Both the position numbers and the translations under genes were made by a program. A stretch of DNA of 32,768 nt from assembly GCA_026196775.1 (NCBI GenBank), contig JAPHUD010000008.1, positions 1-32,768 of the forward strand, in the 5' to 3' direction. This stretch comes from Flavobacteriales bacterium. Its GTDB lineage: Bacteria > Bacteroidota > Bacteroidia > Flavobacteriales_E > Vicingaceae. The notes below the pieces were generated by a model. It was not told the DNA's origin, did no database searches, and was given only the letters and a program-made list of their open reading frames with translations. Below, piece after piece: positions 1-7,712 of this stretch; position 1 is the stretch's first letter, and every line of letters begins with the position of its first letter.

Positions 1-2265
1 ATCTGTACCAGTAACCACATAAGTGGTAGTAGTTGTTGGGTTAACGGTATGTGATTGTCCGGCACCTAAACCATTATCCCAAGAGTAAGTACTAGCCCCC
101 GAAGCAGAAATAGTAGCAGAGCTACCATTACAAATAGTAGTGTCGTTATTTGCAACTACTGTAGGAAGAGGGTTAACCGTAATAAAGTTACTCATAAAGA
201 CAGAATCAGTACCATTAGTATTACTTACTACAAGAGCCACATCAAAAGTTCCTGCAGTTGGATAACAAATATTAGTTGGATTTTGTTGTGATGAAGTAGG
301 AGTAGAAGAACCAAAAAAGTACCACGACCAACTTGTAGGTGTTCCTGTGCTTAAATCAGTAAAGCTAATACATTCATTTATACAAATAGTAGAATCTGAA
401 GCACTAAAACTAGCAACAGGGAAATTACAAGGAACAACATAAGCTGTTATGGGAATTAAATAGGGTGCAGGACAAGCTTTTACCCAATAAGTTGTGTTAG
501 CAGTTAATACAGGAGTAGTAAAGCTAGTTCCTGTGTTAACTAAATTTCCGTTAAATTGAGCATCAAACCATTCTATGGTTGTTCCACTTGGAGGTGTTCC
601 AATTAATGAAGCAGTTAATGTGGCAGTTGAATTACTACAAGTAGAATCGTTATTTACAAGAATATCAAAACTATTAATGGTTTCGTTTGGTAAACCAACA
701 CCACCCATAGTAGCACCATTAGGAGGAAATTGAGAGACAAAAGGAGAGTTAGTCACACCATTCATTCCTCCATTAGCAAATCGGTTAGGCGTCCCTGCTG
801 AAATAGCAATATAGCCACCACCACCACCACCACCAGGTCCTTCTCCTTCATCAATACTAGCAAATAAACCAGCAACTAAAGTTTGATTACCACCATTACC
901 ACCATTAGCGGCAATACTGTCTGTAATGGCTACATTTCCAGTAGTTTTTAAGATGATGGCACCGCCACCACCTGCTCCTCCAGGAGCATCTCCTCCGGCA
1001 AGTTGCCCAAAACCAGCTGTTCCCGGATTAATATCCACACCATTAGCTCCATGAGCTATAATTTTTCCACCACCTGTTATATCGTCATAAGTAGATAAGA
1101 AAATAATTCCTCCACCATTACCACCATCTGTTGCATAGGCGTTATCCCCATCTCCGGCACCGCCTCCGCCACCCATAAAGATTTTTCCGGTAGAGTAATC
1201 TAATGGTCTTCCACCAAGCCCACCTGCTATTCGTCTGTTATCACCGCCCCAATTTGTGTTACCTGGAGCCTCAGTTAATTCATTTCTATCATTTCTTAAA
1301 ATAGAGTATCCACCTCTCCCTCCTCCAGAAGATGTTGTTGTTGAAGATAAAATTGGTTCTAAGTTCCAAGCAGTAATATAGTTGGCACTGCTGATATCAG
1401 GGTTTCCAACACCATCATTCCAGTTGTTTATGTTACCAGCGTTAGCACCACCACCTCCGCCTGCATTATGGGCATTTCCGCCACCACCAGCATTGGCTGC
1501 TGCTCCTCTGCAATAACCGGCACCTCCTGCATTAAAAGTAGCATAAATACTTTGATCTCCTGCAATTCCTTCACCTTTTTCGGCTCCTTCAGCTTGGTTA
1601 GCATCAGCATATCGTAGTCCTCCATAAACTGTTGAAAAACTAGTTGTTAATGCGGTTCCACCTCTAAACCCTAATCCGGTAACATCAATTTTACCTCCAG
1701 CATTTATAGTGGTTTGACCCAAAACTTCTACAGCTAAAACACCTCCACTAGTAGCATTCCAAGCAGTTGCTGTTAAGTTTCCCCCATTATTAATAGTAAG
1801 GGTAGTATATCTAGGTACTCTAATTATTAAAACCCTATCACTAGCGGTATAACTTAAAGACAATGGACAATCTAAATTGATGGTTGTTGTATTTGGTACA
1901 CTGGCAACTTGAACTAATTCATAATTTCCTGCATTATTATAATTTGTAATCCTTCCCCAAGTGGTATAAAACTTTGATGAATTAATATTTGGACTAGCAA
2001 TAGTATCTTCAACAGAAGCACCTTGAACTTGATAAATCATTATTAAATCGCCTTGAGCAAGAGGGTTACTAAAGTTGGTTGACAAAGCACTGTTAGTAAC
2101 AGTTATACTTGTAGCTCCAGCATTAGCATCAGCAGTAAGCATAGTATAAGCATTTACTACTTCTGTTGTGGAAACAATTTTAGCTCCATCTTTTCCTCTT
2201 TGAGCAAAAGAAACAGCTACTGTAAAAGAAAATAGAATAAGTATTATTAGATTTTTTAATATCAT
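1..2265 (-). CDS. Large secreted glycine-rich protein with PKD domain (partial, C-terminus beyond left edge)
   Basis: An uninterrupted frame of 755 codons runs from an ATG at 2265 to the left edge, so the C-terminus is outside the window. The N-terminus is a signal peptide with a hydrophobic stretch around residues 5-20 and a likely cut after SFA (about residue 21). Residues 22-185 look beta-rich. Residues about 186-525 are very rich in Gly and Asn, with runs of up to seven glycines. A PKD domain follows at about 614-696 (PVASF start, TSWSWYF core, NPTNICYPTAGTFDV), then the beginning of another Ig-like Cys/Ser/Thr-rich repeat. Similar layouts occur in Bacteroidota cell-surface or gliding/adhesion proteins exported by the type IX system. 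The C-terminal sorting domain that would prove this is not visible. The function is therefore inferred: a secreted adhesin or matrix protein. Several short overlapping frames on both strands are shadows of its low-complexity DNA. Confidence 0.85.
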   Translation of the reverse strand, partial: MILKNLIILILFSFTVAVSFAQRGKDGAKIVSTTEVVNAYTMLTADANAGATSITVTNSALSTNFSNPLAQGDLIMIYQVQGASVEDTIASPNINSSKFYTTWGRITNYNNAGNYELVQVASVPNTTTINLDCPLSLSYTASDRVLIIRVPRYTTLTINNGGNLTATAWNATSGGVLAVEVLGQTTINAGGKIDVTGLGFRGGTALTTSFSTVYGGLRYADANQAEGAEKGEGIAGDQSIYATFNAGGAGYCRGAAANAGGGGNAHNAGGGGGANAGNINNWNDGVGNPDISSANYITAWNLEPILSSTTTSSGGGRGGYSILRNDRNELTEAPGNTNWGGDNRRIAGGLGGRPLDYSTGKIFMGGGGGAGDGDNAYATDGGNGGGIIFLSTYDDITGGGKIIAHGANGVDINPGTAGFGQLAGGDAPGGAGGGGAIILKTTGNVAITDSIAANGGNGGNQTLVAGLFASIDEGEGPGGGGGGGYIAISAGTPNRFANGGMNGVTNSPFVSQFPPNGATMGGVGLPNETINSFDILVNNDSTCSNSTATLTASLIGTPPSGTTIEWFDAQFNGNLVNTGTSFTTPVLTANTTYWVKACPAPYLIPITAYVVPCNFPVASFSASDSTICINECISFTDLSTGTPTSWSWYFFGSSTPTSSQQNPTNICYPTAGTFDVALVVSNTNGTDSVFMSNFITVNPLPTVVANNDTTICNGSSATISASGASTYSWDNGLGAGQSHTVNPTTTTTYVVTGTD

Positions 2266-2339
2266 ATTAGGTTTTTGAATTATACAACAATAAAGACTAC
2301 TTAAATTCTTTAAAAGTTGCTTAAAAAAAATAAAAACAC

Positions 2340-2347
2340 CAAATATA
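2340..2347 (-). promoter_or_regulatory. Candidate -7 box for the glycine-rich/PKD gene
   Basis: The minus strand reads TATATTTG, a perfect match to the Bacteroidota -7 consensus TAnnTTTG, about 75 bases upstream of the ATG at 2265. No clear TTTG -33 element sits 19-21 bases further upstream, so this is only a candidate. Confidence 0.4.
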
Positions 2348-2387
2348 AGAGGATAGTTTAGCTAAATGAAATAAAATATTACTTCTT

Positions 2388-3476
2388 TTATTGTGTTCCT
2401 AACTTTGCTAATAATTGGTAATGGCTTTTTAATGCCCCGAAAAAAGTTGGATTGGAATAATAAGGTAATTGAAATTCTTGAGCAGTTTCTCTGACTATTT
2501 TTGAGATTTTTCTGTAGTGTACATGACAAATATTTGGAAACAAGTGATGTTCTATTTGGAAGTTTAATCCACCAACATACCATGATAAAATTCTATTGTT
2601 TTCGGCAAAGTTAGCAGTAGTGTGTAATTGATGTACTGCCCAATTGTTTTCAATATTTCCACTATCATCGGGTAGTGGAAAAGAGGTTTCGTTTACAACG
2701 TGGGCTGCTTGAAAAATGGTAGATAATATTAATCCGCAAACATAGTGCATTACAAAGTAGAAAAGAAGTGTTAACCACCATTGTTGGTTGGCAAAGATTA
2801 AAGGAATAACTAATATTTGTAAGAAATAAAGTGCTTTAACAATAACTAAATTAATATATGCTTTTTGGTAAGTTATTCCTTGTGTTTTTAACAAATCCAT
2901 TTTATGGTATCTTCTCAGTTGAATAAAATCTTTTTTTAAGGACCAAGAAACGGTTAATAAACCATATAAAAACCAAGCATAATATTTTTGAAAACGATGG
3001 GCTTTATATTTTTTCTGATGTTCTGAAAATCGCATTAATCCACCTGAATCTAAGTCTTCATCATGGTTATGAATGTTAGTAAATGAATGGTGTAGCACAT
3101 TGTGTTGAATTCTCCAATTAATATAACTTCCGCCAACTAAGTTGATTAAATAGCCAAGTGATTTGTTAGTTTTTTTGTTTTTTGAATATACATCATGATT
3201 GGCATCGTGCATAATGGACAAACCTATGCCAGCCATTCCTGTTCCCATAATAACCCAAAGCAGTAATACTACTAGGTTATTATCAAAAATATTAAAAACT
3301 ACTAAAAAATAAGGTACTAAATATAATAGCAACATAAAAATGGTTTTAATAACCATGTTGCTATTTCCAAATCTTGAAATATTATTTGATTTAAAATAGA
3401 GGTTTACTCTCTTTCTTAATTCTCTAATAAATTCTGATTGATTGTTTGGGTTAAACTTTACTCCTTCAGTATGCAT
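2388..3476 (-). CDS. Membrane fatty acid (acyl-CoA/lipid) desaturase
   Basis: This 362-residue integral membrane di-iron desaturase would introduce a cis double bond into acyl chains. All three histidine boxes are present: HDANH at residues 90-94, HNVLHH at 125-130 and QIEHH at 307-311. The Gln in the third box is the signature of front-end desaturases (delta-5/delta-6 type), but there is no N-terminal cytochrome b5 domain, as is usual for bacterial members. Hydrophobic segments lie near residues 42-62, 66-88 and in two pairs around 160-260. The position of the bond and the substrate cannot be read from the sequence. The ATG at 3476 follows a good promoter that begins inside the end of the upstream yebC-like gene. 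It is probably transcribed separately from that gene and used for membrane fluidity adjustment. Confidence 0.9.
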   Translation of the reverse strand: MHTEGVKFNPNNQSEFIRELRKRVNLYFKSNNISRFGNSNMVIKTIFMLLLYLVPYFLVVFNIFDNNLVVLLLWVIMGTGMAGIGLSIMHDANHDVYSKNKKTNKSLGYLINLVGGSYINWRIQHNVLHHSFTNIHNHDEDLDSGGLMRFSEHQKKYKAHRFQKYYAWFLYGLLTVSWSLKKDFIQLRRYHKMDLLKTQGITYQKAYINLVIVKALYFLQILVIPLIFANQQWWLTLLFYFVMHYVCGLILSTIFQAAHVVNETSFPLPDDSGNIENNWAVHQLHTTANFAENNRILSWYVGGLNFQIEHHLFPNICHVHYRKISKIVRETAQEFQLPYYSNPTFFGALKSHYQLLAKLGTQ

Positions 3477-3500
3477 GTATTATTGTAATAAATTGAAATG

Positions 3501-3533
3501 CAAAGGTACGAAATCTTTAATCAAATTATCAAT
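3501..3533 (-). promoter_or_regulatory. Promoter of the desaturase gene
   Basis: On the minus strand a perfect -7 box TACCTTTG (3501-3508) is preceded, after 21 bases, by ATTG (3530-3533), a near match to the -33 TTTG element. It overlaps the stop codon of the upstream gene. The expected transcript start is about 20 bases before the desaturase ATG. Confidence 0.55.
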
Positions 3534-4248
3534 CTTCAGATTCATCCATGGTATGATATACATTTTGTACATCATCGTCTTCTTCAATTTTTTCGAGTAA
3601 TTTTTCTATATCTACCTTTTGTTCAGGAGTTAATTTTTTTGTAACCTGTGGAATTCGTTCAAATCCAGAGGATAAAATTTCTATGTTTTTTTCTTCAAAA
3701 TACTTTTGGATGGAACCAAAATTCTCAAAAGGAGCATATATAATTATACCATCTTCATCCTCAAAAACTTCTTCAGCACCATAATCTATTAGTTCTAGTT
3801 CAAGTTCTTCCACATCAAGCCCTGATTTTTCTACTCTAAAGTTGCAGGTATGGTCGAACATAAAAATTACAGATCCCGAAACACCTAGGCTTCCATCACA
3901 TTTATTAAAATAACTTCTAATATTAGCAACTGTTCTGTTGTTGTTGTCTGTAGCAGTTTCTACCAGTACAGCAATTCCGTGTGGGCCATACCCTTCTAAT
4001 ATTACTTCTTTATAATCAGAAACGTCTTTTGAAGTGGCTTTTTTTATAGCTCTTTCAACGTTTTCTTTAGGCATGTTGGCTGCTTTAGCATTTTGGATAA
4101 CAGCTCTTAATCTAGAGTTAGATTCCGGGTCGGGACCACCATCTTTAATAGCAATTACAATGTCTTTACCAATTCTAGAAAAAGTACGGGCCATTTGTCC
4201 CCATCTTTTAAACTTTCTCGCTTTTCTAAATTCAAAAGCTCTTCCCAT
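3529..4248 (-). CDS. yebC: YebC/PmpR (TACO1) family protein
   Basis: The 239 residues match the family's usual length of about 240. The N-terminus is characteristic: a basic region starting MGRAFEFRKARK, followed by the conserved stretch containing ARTFSRIGKDI, GGPDPESN and NMPKENVERAIKKA. A later GPHGIAVLVE segment is also typical. Family members were annotated as DNA-binding transcriptional regulators (PmpR in Pseudomonas), while mitochondrial TACO1 and recent bacterial work tie the family to translation through ribosome stalling at proline-rich stretches. Which role applies here cannot be decided from sequence. The gene lies 43 bases downstream of the deoxynucleoside kinase, with no promoter of its own that I can see, so the two are probably co-transcribed. 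The extreme C-terminus is very acidic. Confidence 0.93.
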   Translation of the reverse strand: MGRAFEFRKARKFKRWGQMARTFSRIGKDIVIAIKDGGPDPESNSRLRAVIQNAKAANMPKENVERAIKKATSKDVSDYKEVILEGYGPHGIAVLVETATDNNNRTVANIRSYFNKCDGSLGVSGSVIFMFDHTCNFRVEKSGLDVEELELELIDYGAEEVFEDEDGIIIYAPFENFGSIQKYFEEKNIEILSSGFERIPQVTKKLTPEQKVDIEKLLEKIEEDDDVQNVYHTMDESED

Positions 4249-4291
4249 GATTAAAAAAAATTAAATGTTGTTTAAATATTGATAATTAGTA

Positions 4292-4915
4292 TTATTTATT
4301 TTCAAATAATCCATGCAATTCTGCATCTATTGAATTAATGATAGTTCCTAAATCTTCAGCTTTTTCAGAAAAATTATTGTTATCAACATCTACAATTAAA
4401 AGCTTACCCTGATCGTAAGTAGAAATCCATGCTTCATATCTTTCGTTTAATCGTTTTAGGTAATCTAACCTAATACTTTCTTCGTAATCTCTACCTCTTT
4501 TTTGAATTTGATTTACTAAGGTAGGTACAGAAGCTCTTAAGTAAATTAATAAATCAGGAGGAGTGATAAAACTTTCTTGAAGTTTAAAAAGTGAAAAATA
4601 AGTTTCAAAATCTCTGGTGGTCATTAAACCCATAGAATGTAGGTTGGGAGCAAAAATGTAAGCATCTTCATAAGTTGTTCTATCTTGAATAACTGTTTTT
4701 TTACCTTTTCTAATTTCCTGAATCTTACTGATACGGCTAGTCATGTAGTACACTTGCAGATTAAATGACCAACGTTGCATGTCGTTATAAAAATCATTCA
4801 AATAAGGGTTGTCATCTACATCTTCAAAATGTGGTTCCCATTTATAATGTTTTGCTAATTGAGTTGTTAAAGTAGTTTTACCGGAACCAATGTTCCCTGC
4901 TATCGATATTAACAT
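4292..4915 (-). CDS. Deoxynucleoside kinase (dGK/dAK/dCK family)
   Basis: The 207-residue soluble P-loop kinase would phosphorylate deoxyribonucleosides at the 5' position with ATP for nucleotide salvage. Visible motifs are the Walker A loop GNIGSGKT at residues 7-14, the substrate-site DRT (the ERS/DRT motif of the family) after the hydrophobic VIQ, and an Arg-rich lid KRGRDYE. The conserved PDLLIYL strand precedes the lid. Length and motifs fit the bacterial dAK/dGK branch rather than thymidine kinase. Substrate preference (purine or pyrimidine) is not determined. It is upstream of yebC in the same direction with a 43-base gap. A TATTTTTG -7 box is found about 35 bases before the ATG. Confidence 0.9.
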   Translation of the reverse strand: MLISIAGNIGSGKTTLTTQLAKHYKWEPHFEDVDDNPYLNDFYNDMQRWSFNLQVYYMTSRISKIQEIRKGKKTVIQDRTTYEDAYIFAPNLHSMGLMTTRDFETYFSLFKLQESFITPPDLLIYLRASVPTLVNQIQKRGRDYEESIRLDYLKRLNERYEAWISTYDQGKLLIVDVDNNNFSEKAEDLGTIINSIDAELHGLFENK

Positions 4916-4948
4916 AAATTTTATTTTCTGTTATTGCGGTTAAAAGTA

Positions 4949-4956
4949 CAAAAATA
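4949..4956 (-). promoter_or_regulatory. Candidate -7 box for the deoxynucleoside kinase/yebC pair
   Basis: The minus strand reads TATTTTTG, fitting TAnnTTTG, 34 bases before the kinase ATG. The -33 region is not recognisable. Confidence 0.4.
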
Positions 4957-4983
4957 GAAGTTTTTATAAGCTATTTTTATTCT

Positions 4984-5775
4984 TTAATTGATTTTATCAA
5001 TAAGAAGTTCATTTTTTTTGGTTTGAAGGTAAATGTATTTTCCCTCAAGTCTAACAGATTTTATAGGTTCTTCAGTAGATAGCTCATATTTTTTAATCTC
5101 TAAAGTAAAAAAATCATAAGTCATTACAGAACTATCTTCTGATATATAGATGATAAATTTTTCTTTAACTTGAAAAGTATTTAAGCCATAAATAGGGATG
5201 GTTTTGATATAAGTACCAAAATTATCGAATACTAAAATACCATTTTTAGGGTCGTTTAGGTAAACTTGGTTATTGTGTTCTACTAAAAAATTAGGCTGGA
5301 TATTTTTATTAAGTAAGTTGCTTAAATTAGCGGAGGTGTTGGAAGTGGTTAAATCTTGATTTTTTCTAATCAGTTCAAATCTTAATGGATTGTAATACCA
5401 CATGCCGTTGTTATAAGAACGACAAACTAAGGAAGTTTCTTCTAAATTTAATTGTGTTAAATCTATAATGTTTGAAGTAGGTGAGAGGGTGTTGTCTAAA
5501 ATTAATATTTTTGTAAAATCTCTGAAATAGACAATGATTTTTAATGGGTTACTAGCATCAATGTTAGAAATTTTCCCTAGTAAATTGTTACTATAGGTGT
5601 ATTGAAGCTCCCCTTTTAGATTAAATTTCTTTATTTCAACATCATTAACATCGTAATAATTTCCAAATTGGTCGGTTGTAAAAGTTGCTCCTTTTAGAGG
5701 AAGTTTTTTAGGTTGACTAAACAATACAAGCGTTGAGAATGTTAGTACGATAAGTATTGTTATTTGTTTGTTCAT
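4984..5775 (-). CDS. Exported protein of unknown function, propeller-like
   Basis: I do not recognise a named family. The 263 residues start with a signal peptide (MNKQ followed by a hydrophobic core to about residue 20, cut near LFSQ). The rest is a series of short beta-strand-like segments with alternating hydrophobics and recurring patterns such as GKISNI, ILVFDNFGTYIKTI and GKYIYLQT. This is what a small beta-propeller (NHL/YVTN-like) looks like, but no repeat is clear enough to assign. It probably acts in the periplasm or at the outer membrane. It is encoded between GH3 and the deoxynucleoside kinase with 73- and 68-base gaps, so operon membership is uncertain. Confidence 0.75.
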   Translation of the reverse strand: MNKQITILIVLTFSTLVLFSQPKKLPLKGATFTTDQFGNYYDVNDVEIKKFNLKGELQYTYSNNLLGKISNIDASNPLKIIVYFRDFTKILILDNTLSPTSNIIDLTQLNLEETSLVCRSYNNGMWYYNPLRFELIRKNQDLTTSNTSANLSNLLNKNIQPNFLVEHNNQVYLNDPKNGILVFDNFGTYIKTIPIYGLNTFQVKEKFIIYISEDSSVMTYDFFTLEIKKYELSTEEPIKSVRLEGKYIYLQTKKNELLIDKIN

Positions 5776-5848
5776 AATATTTGTATGAGTTGAATGTTTA
5801 AGAAGCTCTAAAATTATACCATTTTTTGGAATATAAAAACGAATGTAA

Positions 5849-7369
5849 CTAATGACTTATTGGTAGTAATTGTAGAATTTCTTCTACAAAATTTCGGTTA
5901 TTAGATAAGCGAGGTATTTTATGTTGACCACCTAGTTTATTTTTAGATTTTAACCATTGGTGAAAAGTTCCTTTGGCAATAGGAATGAGCTCAGGTGGAG
6001 ATAAAATTATGTCTTTATGTCGTTTGGCTTCATAATCAGAATTTAGATTTTTAAGTTCTTCATCTAAAATAGCAGTAAAGTGGCTTAAGTTATCAGGAGT
6101 TTTTTCAAATTCTATTAACCACTGGTGTTTTCCTGATTTTTTAGATTCAAAATAAACAGGAGCAGCAGTAAATTCGTTTATTATGGTATCAGTTTTTTCG
6201 CAAGCAACAGCAATGGCTTTTTCTGCATTATGTATCATCAATTCTTCGCCAAAAGCATTTATAAAGTGTTTTGTTCTTCCTGCTACTTTAATTCTAAAGG
6301 GGGCTATAGATGTAAACTGAACTGTATCTCCTAATCTATAACGCCACAAGCCAGCATTGGTACTAATTACCATTTCGTAAATTTTGTTTAATTCAACTTG
6401 TTCTAAAGGATACGTTTTAGGGTTACTTTCCTCACTATTTTCGATAGGAATAAATTCATAAAAAATACCATAATCTAACATCAACAGCATTTCTTTAACC
6501 TTAACTTGATCTTGAATGCCAAAATAGCCTTCCGAAGCATTATAACTTTCATAATAATTCATGTATTTAGAAGGAATAATTTTTTCGAATTGAGCTTGGT
6601 ATGGAGAAAAATTTATTCCACCATGCATATACAATTCTAAATTAGGCCATACATCTAATAAATTATCGGTTTTATTAAGCTCCAATATCTTTTTTAATAA
6701 GATTAATGTCCAAGATGGAACGCCAGAAATATTGGAAACATCTTCTTTAGAAGTACTGATTGCCATTTTCTCAATCTTTTCTTCCCATTCTTCCATTAGA
6801 GCAATGGCTAGTTCTGGAACTCTTCTAATTTCTACCCAAAATGGAAAATTTTTCATGATGATGGCAGATAAATCGCCAAAATATGAATCACCATTAAATT
6901 TATTCAGTTTACTGCTCCCTCCAACTACTAATGTTTTTCCTAAAATTAGTTTTGAATTTGGATGATTGTGATGATATATAGCTAATAAATCTTTTCCTCC
7001 TTTATAGTGGCAGTTTTCTAGTGATTCTTTACTAACGGGGATAAATTTACTTTTACCTGTAGATGTGCCAGATGACTTTGCAAACCATTTAATTTCTGAG
7101 GGCCATAAAACATTTTGTTCACCATTTTTAATTCTAGAAACAAGAGGTTCTATATCTTCATAAGATTGAAGCGGAACATTATTAATATAATTTTGATAAT
7201 TATTGATGTTTTTGTAATCGTGTTGTTTCCCCCATTCTGTATTTTTAGCATCAATTAATAATCTAGAAAGTAATTCATGTTGTACATTGATAGGATATTT
7301 CATAAACAACTCCATTTGATGGATACGTTTTTTTATAAACCATGAAAAAACAGAGTTGATTATTTCCAT
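5849..7369 (-). CDS. GH3-family acyl-adenylating protein (auxin-responsive GH3 homologue)
   Basis: The 506-residue protein belongs to the GH3 branch of the ANL adenylating enzymes. It has motif 1, SSGTSTGKSKFIP, at residues 99-111 (ATP phosphate loop), motif 2 in YNASEGYFG, and motif 3 in WRYRLGD, in the expected order and spacing. Plant GH3 enzymes activate carboxylic acids (jasmonate, auxin) as acyl-AMP and transfer them to amino acids. For the bacterial homologues neither the acid nor the acceptor is generally known. No signal peptide is seen, so it is probably cytoplasmic. No carrier protein or partner enzyme is adjacent. The fold assignment is secure; the reaction is inference. Confidence 0.9.
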   Translation of the reverse strand: MEIINSVFSWFIKKRIHQMELFMKYPINVQHELLSRLLIDAKNTEWGKQHDYKNINNYQNYINNVPLQSYEDIEPLVSRIKNGEQNVLWPSEIKWFAKSSGTSTGKSKFIPVSKESLENCHYKGGKDLLAIYHHNHPNSKLILGKTLVVGGSSKLNKFNGDSYFGDLSAIIMKNFPFWVEIRRVPELAIALMEEWEEKIEKMAISTSKEDVSNISGVPSWTLILLKKILELNKTDNLLDVWPNLELYMHGGINFSPYQAQFEKIIPSKYMNYYESYNASEGYFGIQDQVKVKEMLLMLDYGIFYEFIPIENSEESNPKTYPLEQVELNKIYEMVISTNAGLWRYRLGDTVQFTSIAPFRIKVAGRTKHFINAFGEELMIHNAEKAIAVACEKTDTIINEFTAAPVYFESKKSGKHQWLIEFEKTPDNLSHFTAILDEELKNLNSDYEAKRHKDIILSPPELIPIAKGTFHQWLKSKNKLGGQHKIPRLSNNRNFVEEILQLLPISH

Positions 7370-7475
7370 AACATTTAGTGTTCAAAATCAATGTTATAAA
7401 AGTATAATTTTTTTTTAAGAAAAATAGATGGAGTTAAAATAATGTATTGTTAAGTTTTTATACTAAATAAGATAA

Positions 7476-7709
7476 TTAAACTAATTCTTTCTTACTCAAA
7501 TAATAAATGTTGATAATGATGATAGCTACATTGGTAATAATAATTGGCCATGAAAAACCTAATAAAAAGCCATAAGCAACAAACAGGGTGCAACCAAGTG
7601 TGTTAATAATTCTAAGACTTCTCATTTTTTTCATTAAGAAAGAGAAAAGCACTAAAAAAGAAGCCAAATAACCGATAAATTCGGTTGCATTAATACCTAA
7701 GTTTTCCAT
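7476..7709 (-). CDS. Small YgjV-like inner-membrane protein
   Basis: The 77 residues contain about three hydrophobic helices (roughly residues 10-27, 36-52 and 54-72) separated by the basic loop MKKMRSLR. This resembles the YgjV-type inner-membrane family, in which half-length forms are common in Bacteroidota. No biochemical function is known for the family. Its ATG lies 3 bases after the stop of the L-2-hydroxyglutarate oxidase gene, so the two are almost certainly co-transcribed and perhaps translationally coupled. Real-gene status is supported by the tight spacing and coherent membrane topology. Confidence 0.75.
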   Translation of the reverse strand: MENLGINATEFIGYLASFLVLFSFLMKKMRSLRIINTLGCTLFVAYGFLLGFSWPIIITNVAIIIINIYYLSKKELV

Positions 7710-7712
7710 TGT

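Noticed and set aside
1428-1625. 65-codon frame inside the glycine-rich gene
   Set aside because: It is a different reading frame of the same strand within low-complexity DNA that clearly codes for the PKD/Gly-rich protein.
6732-6965. Plus-strand 77-codon frame inside the GH3 gene
   Set aside because: It is antisense to conserved GH3 sequence, with no homology signal or promoter.
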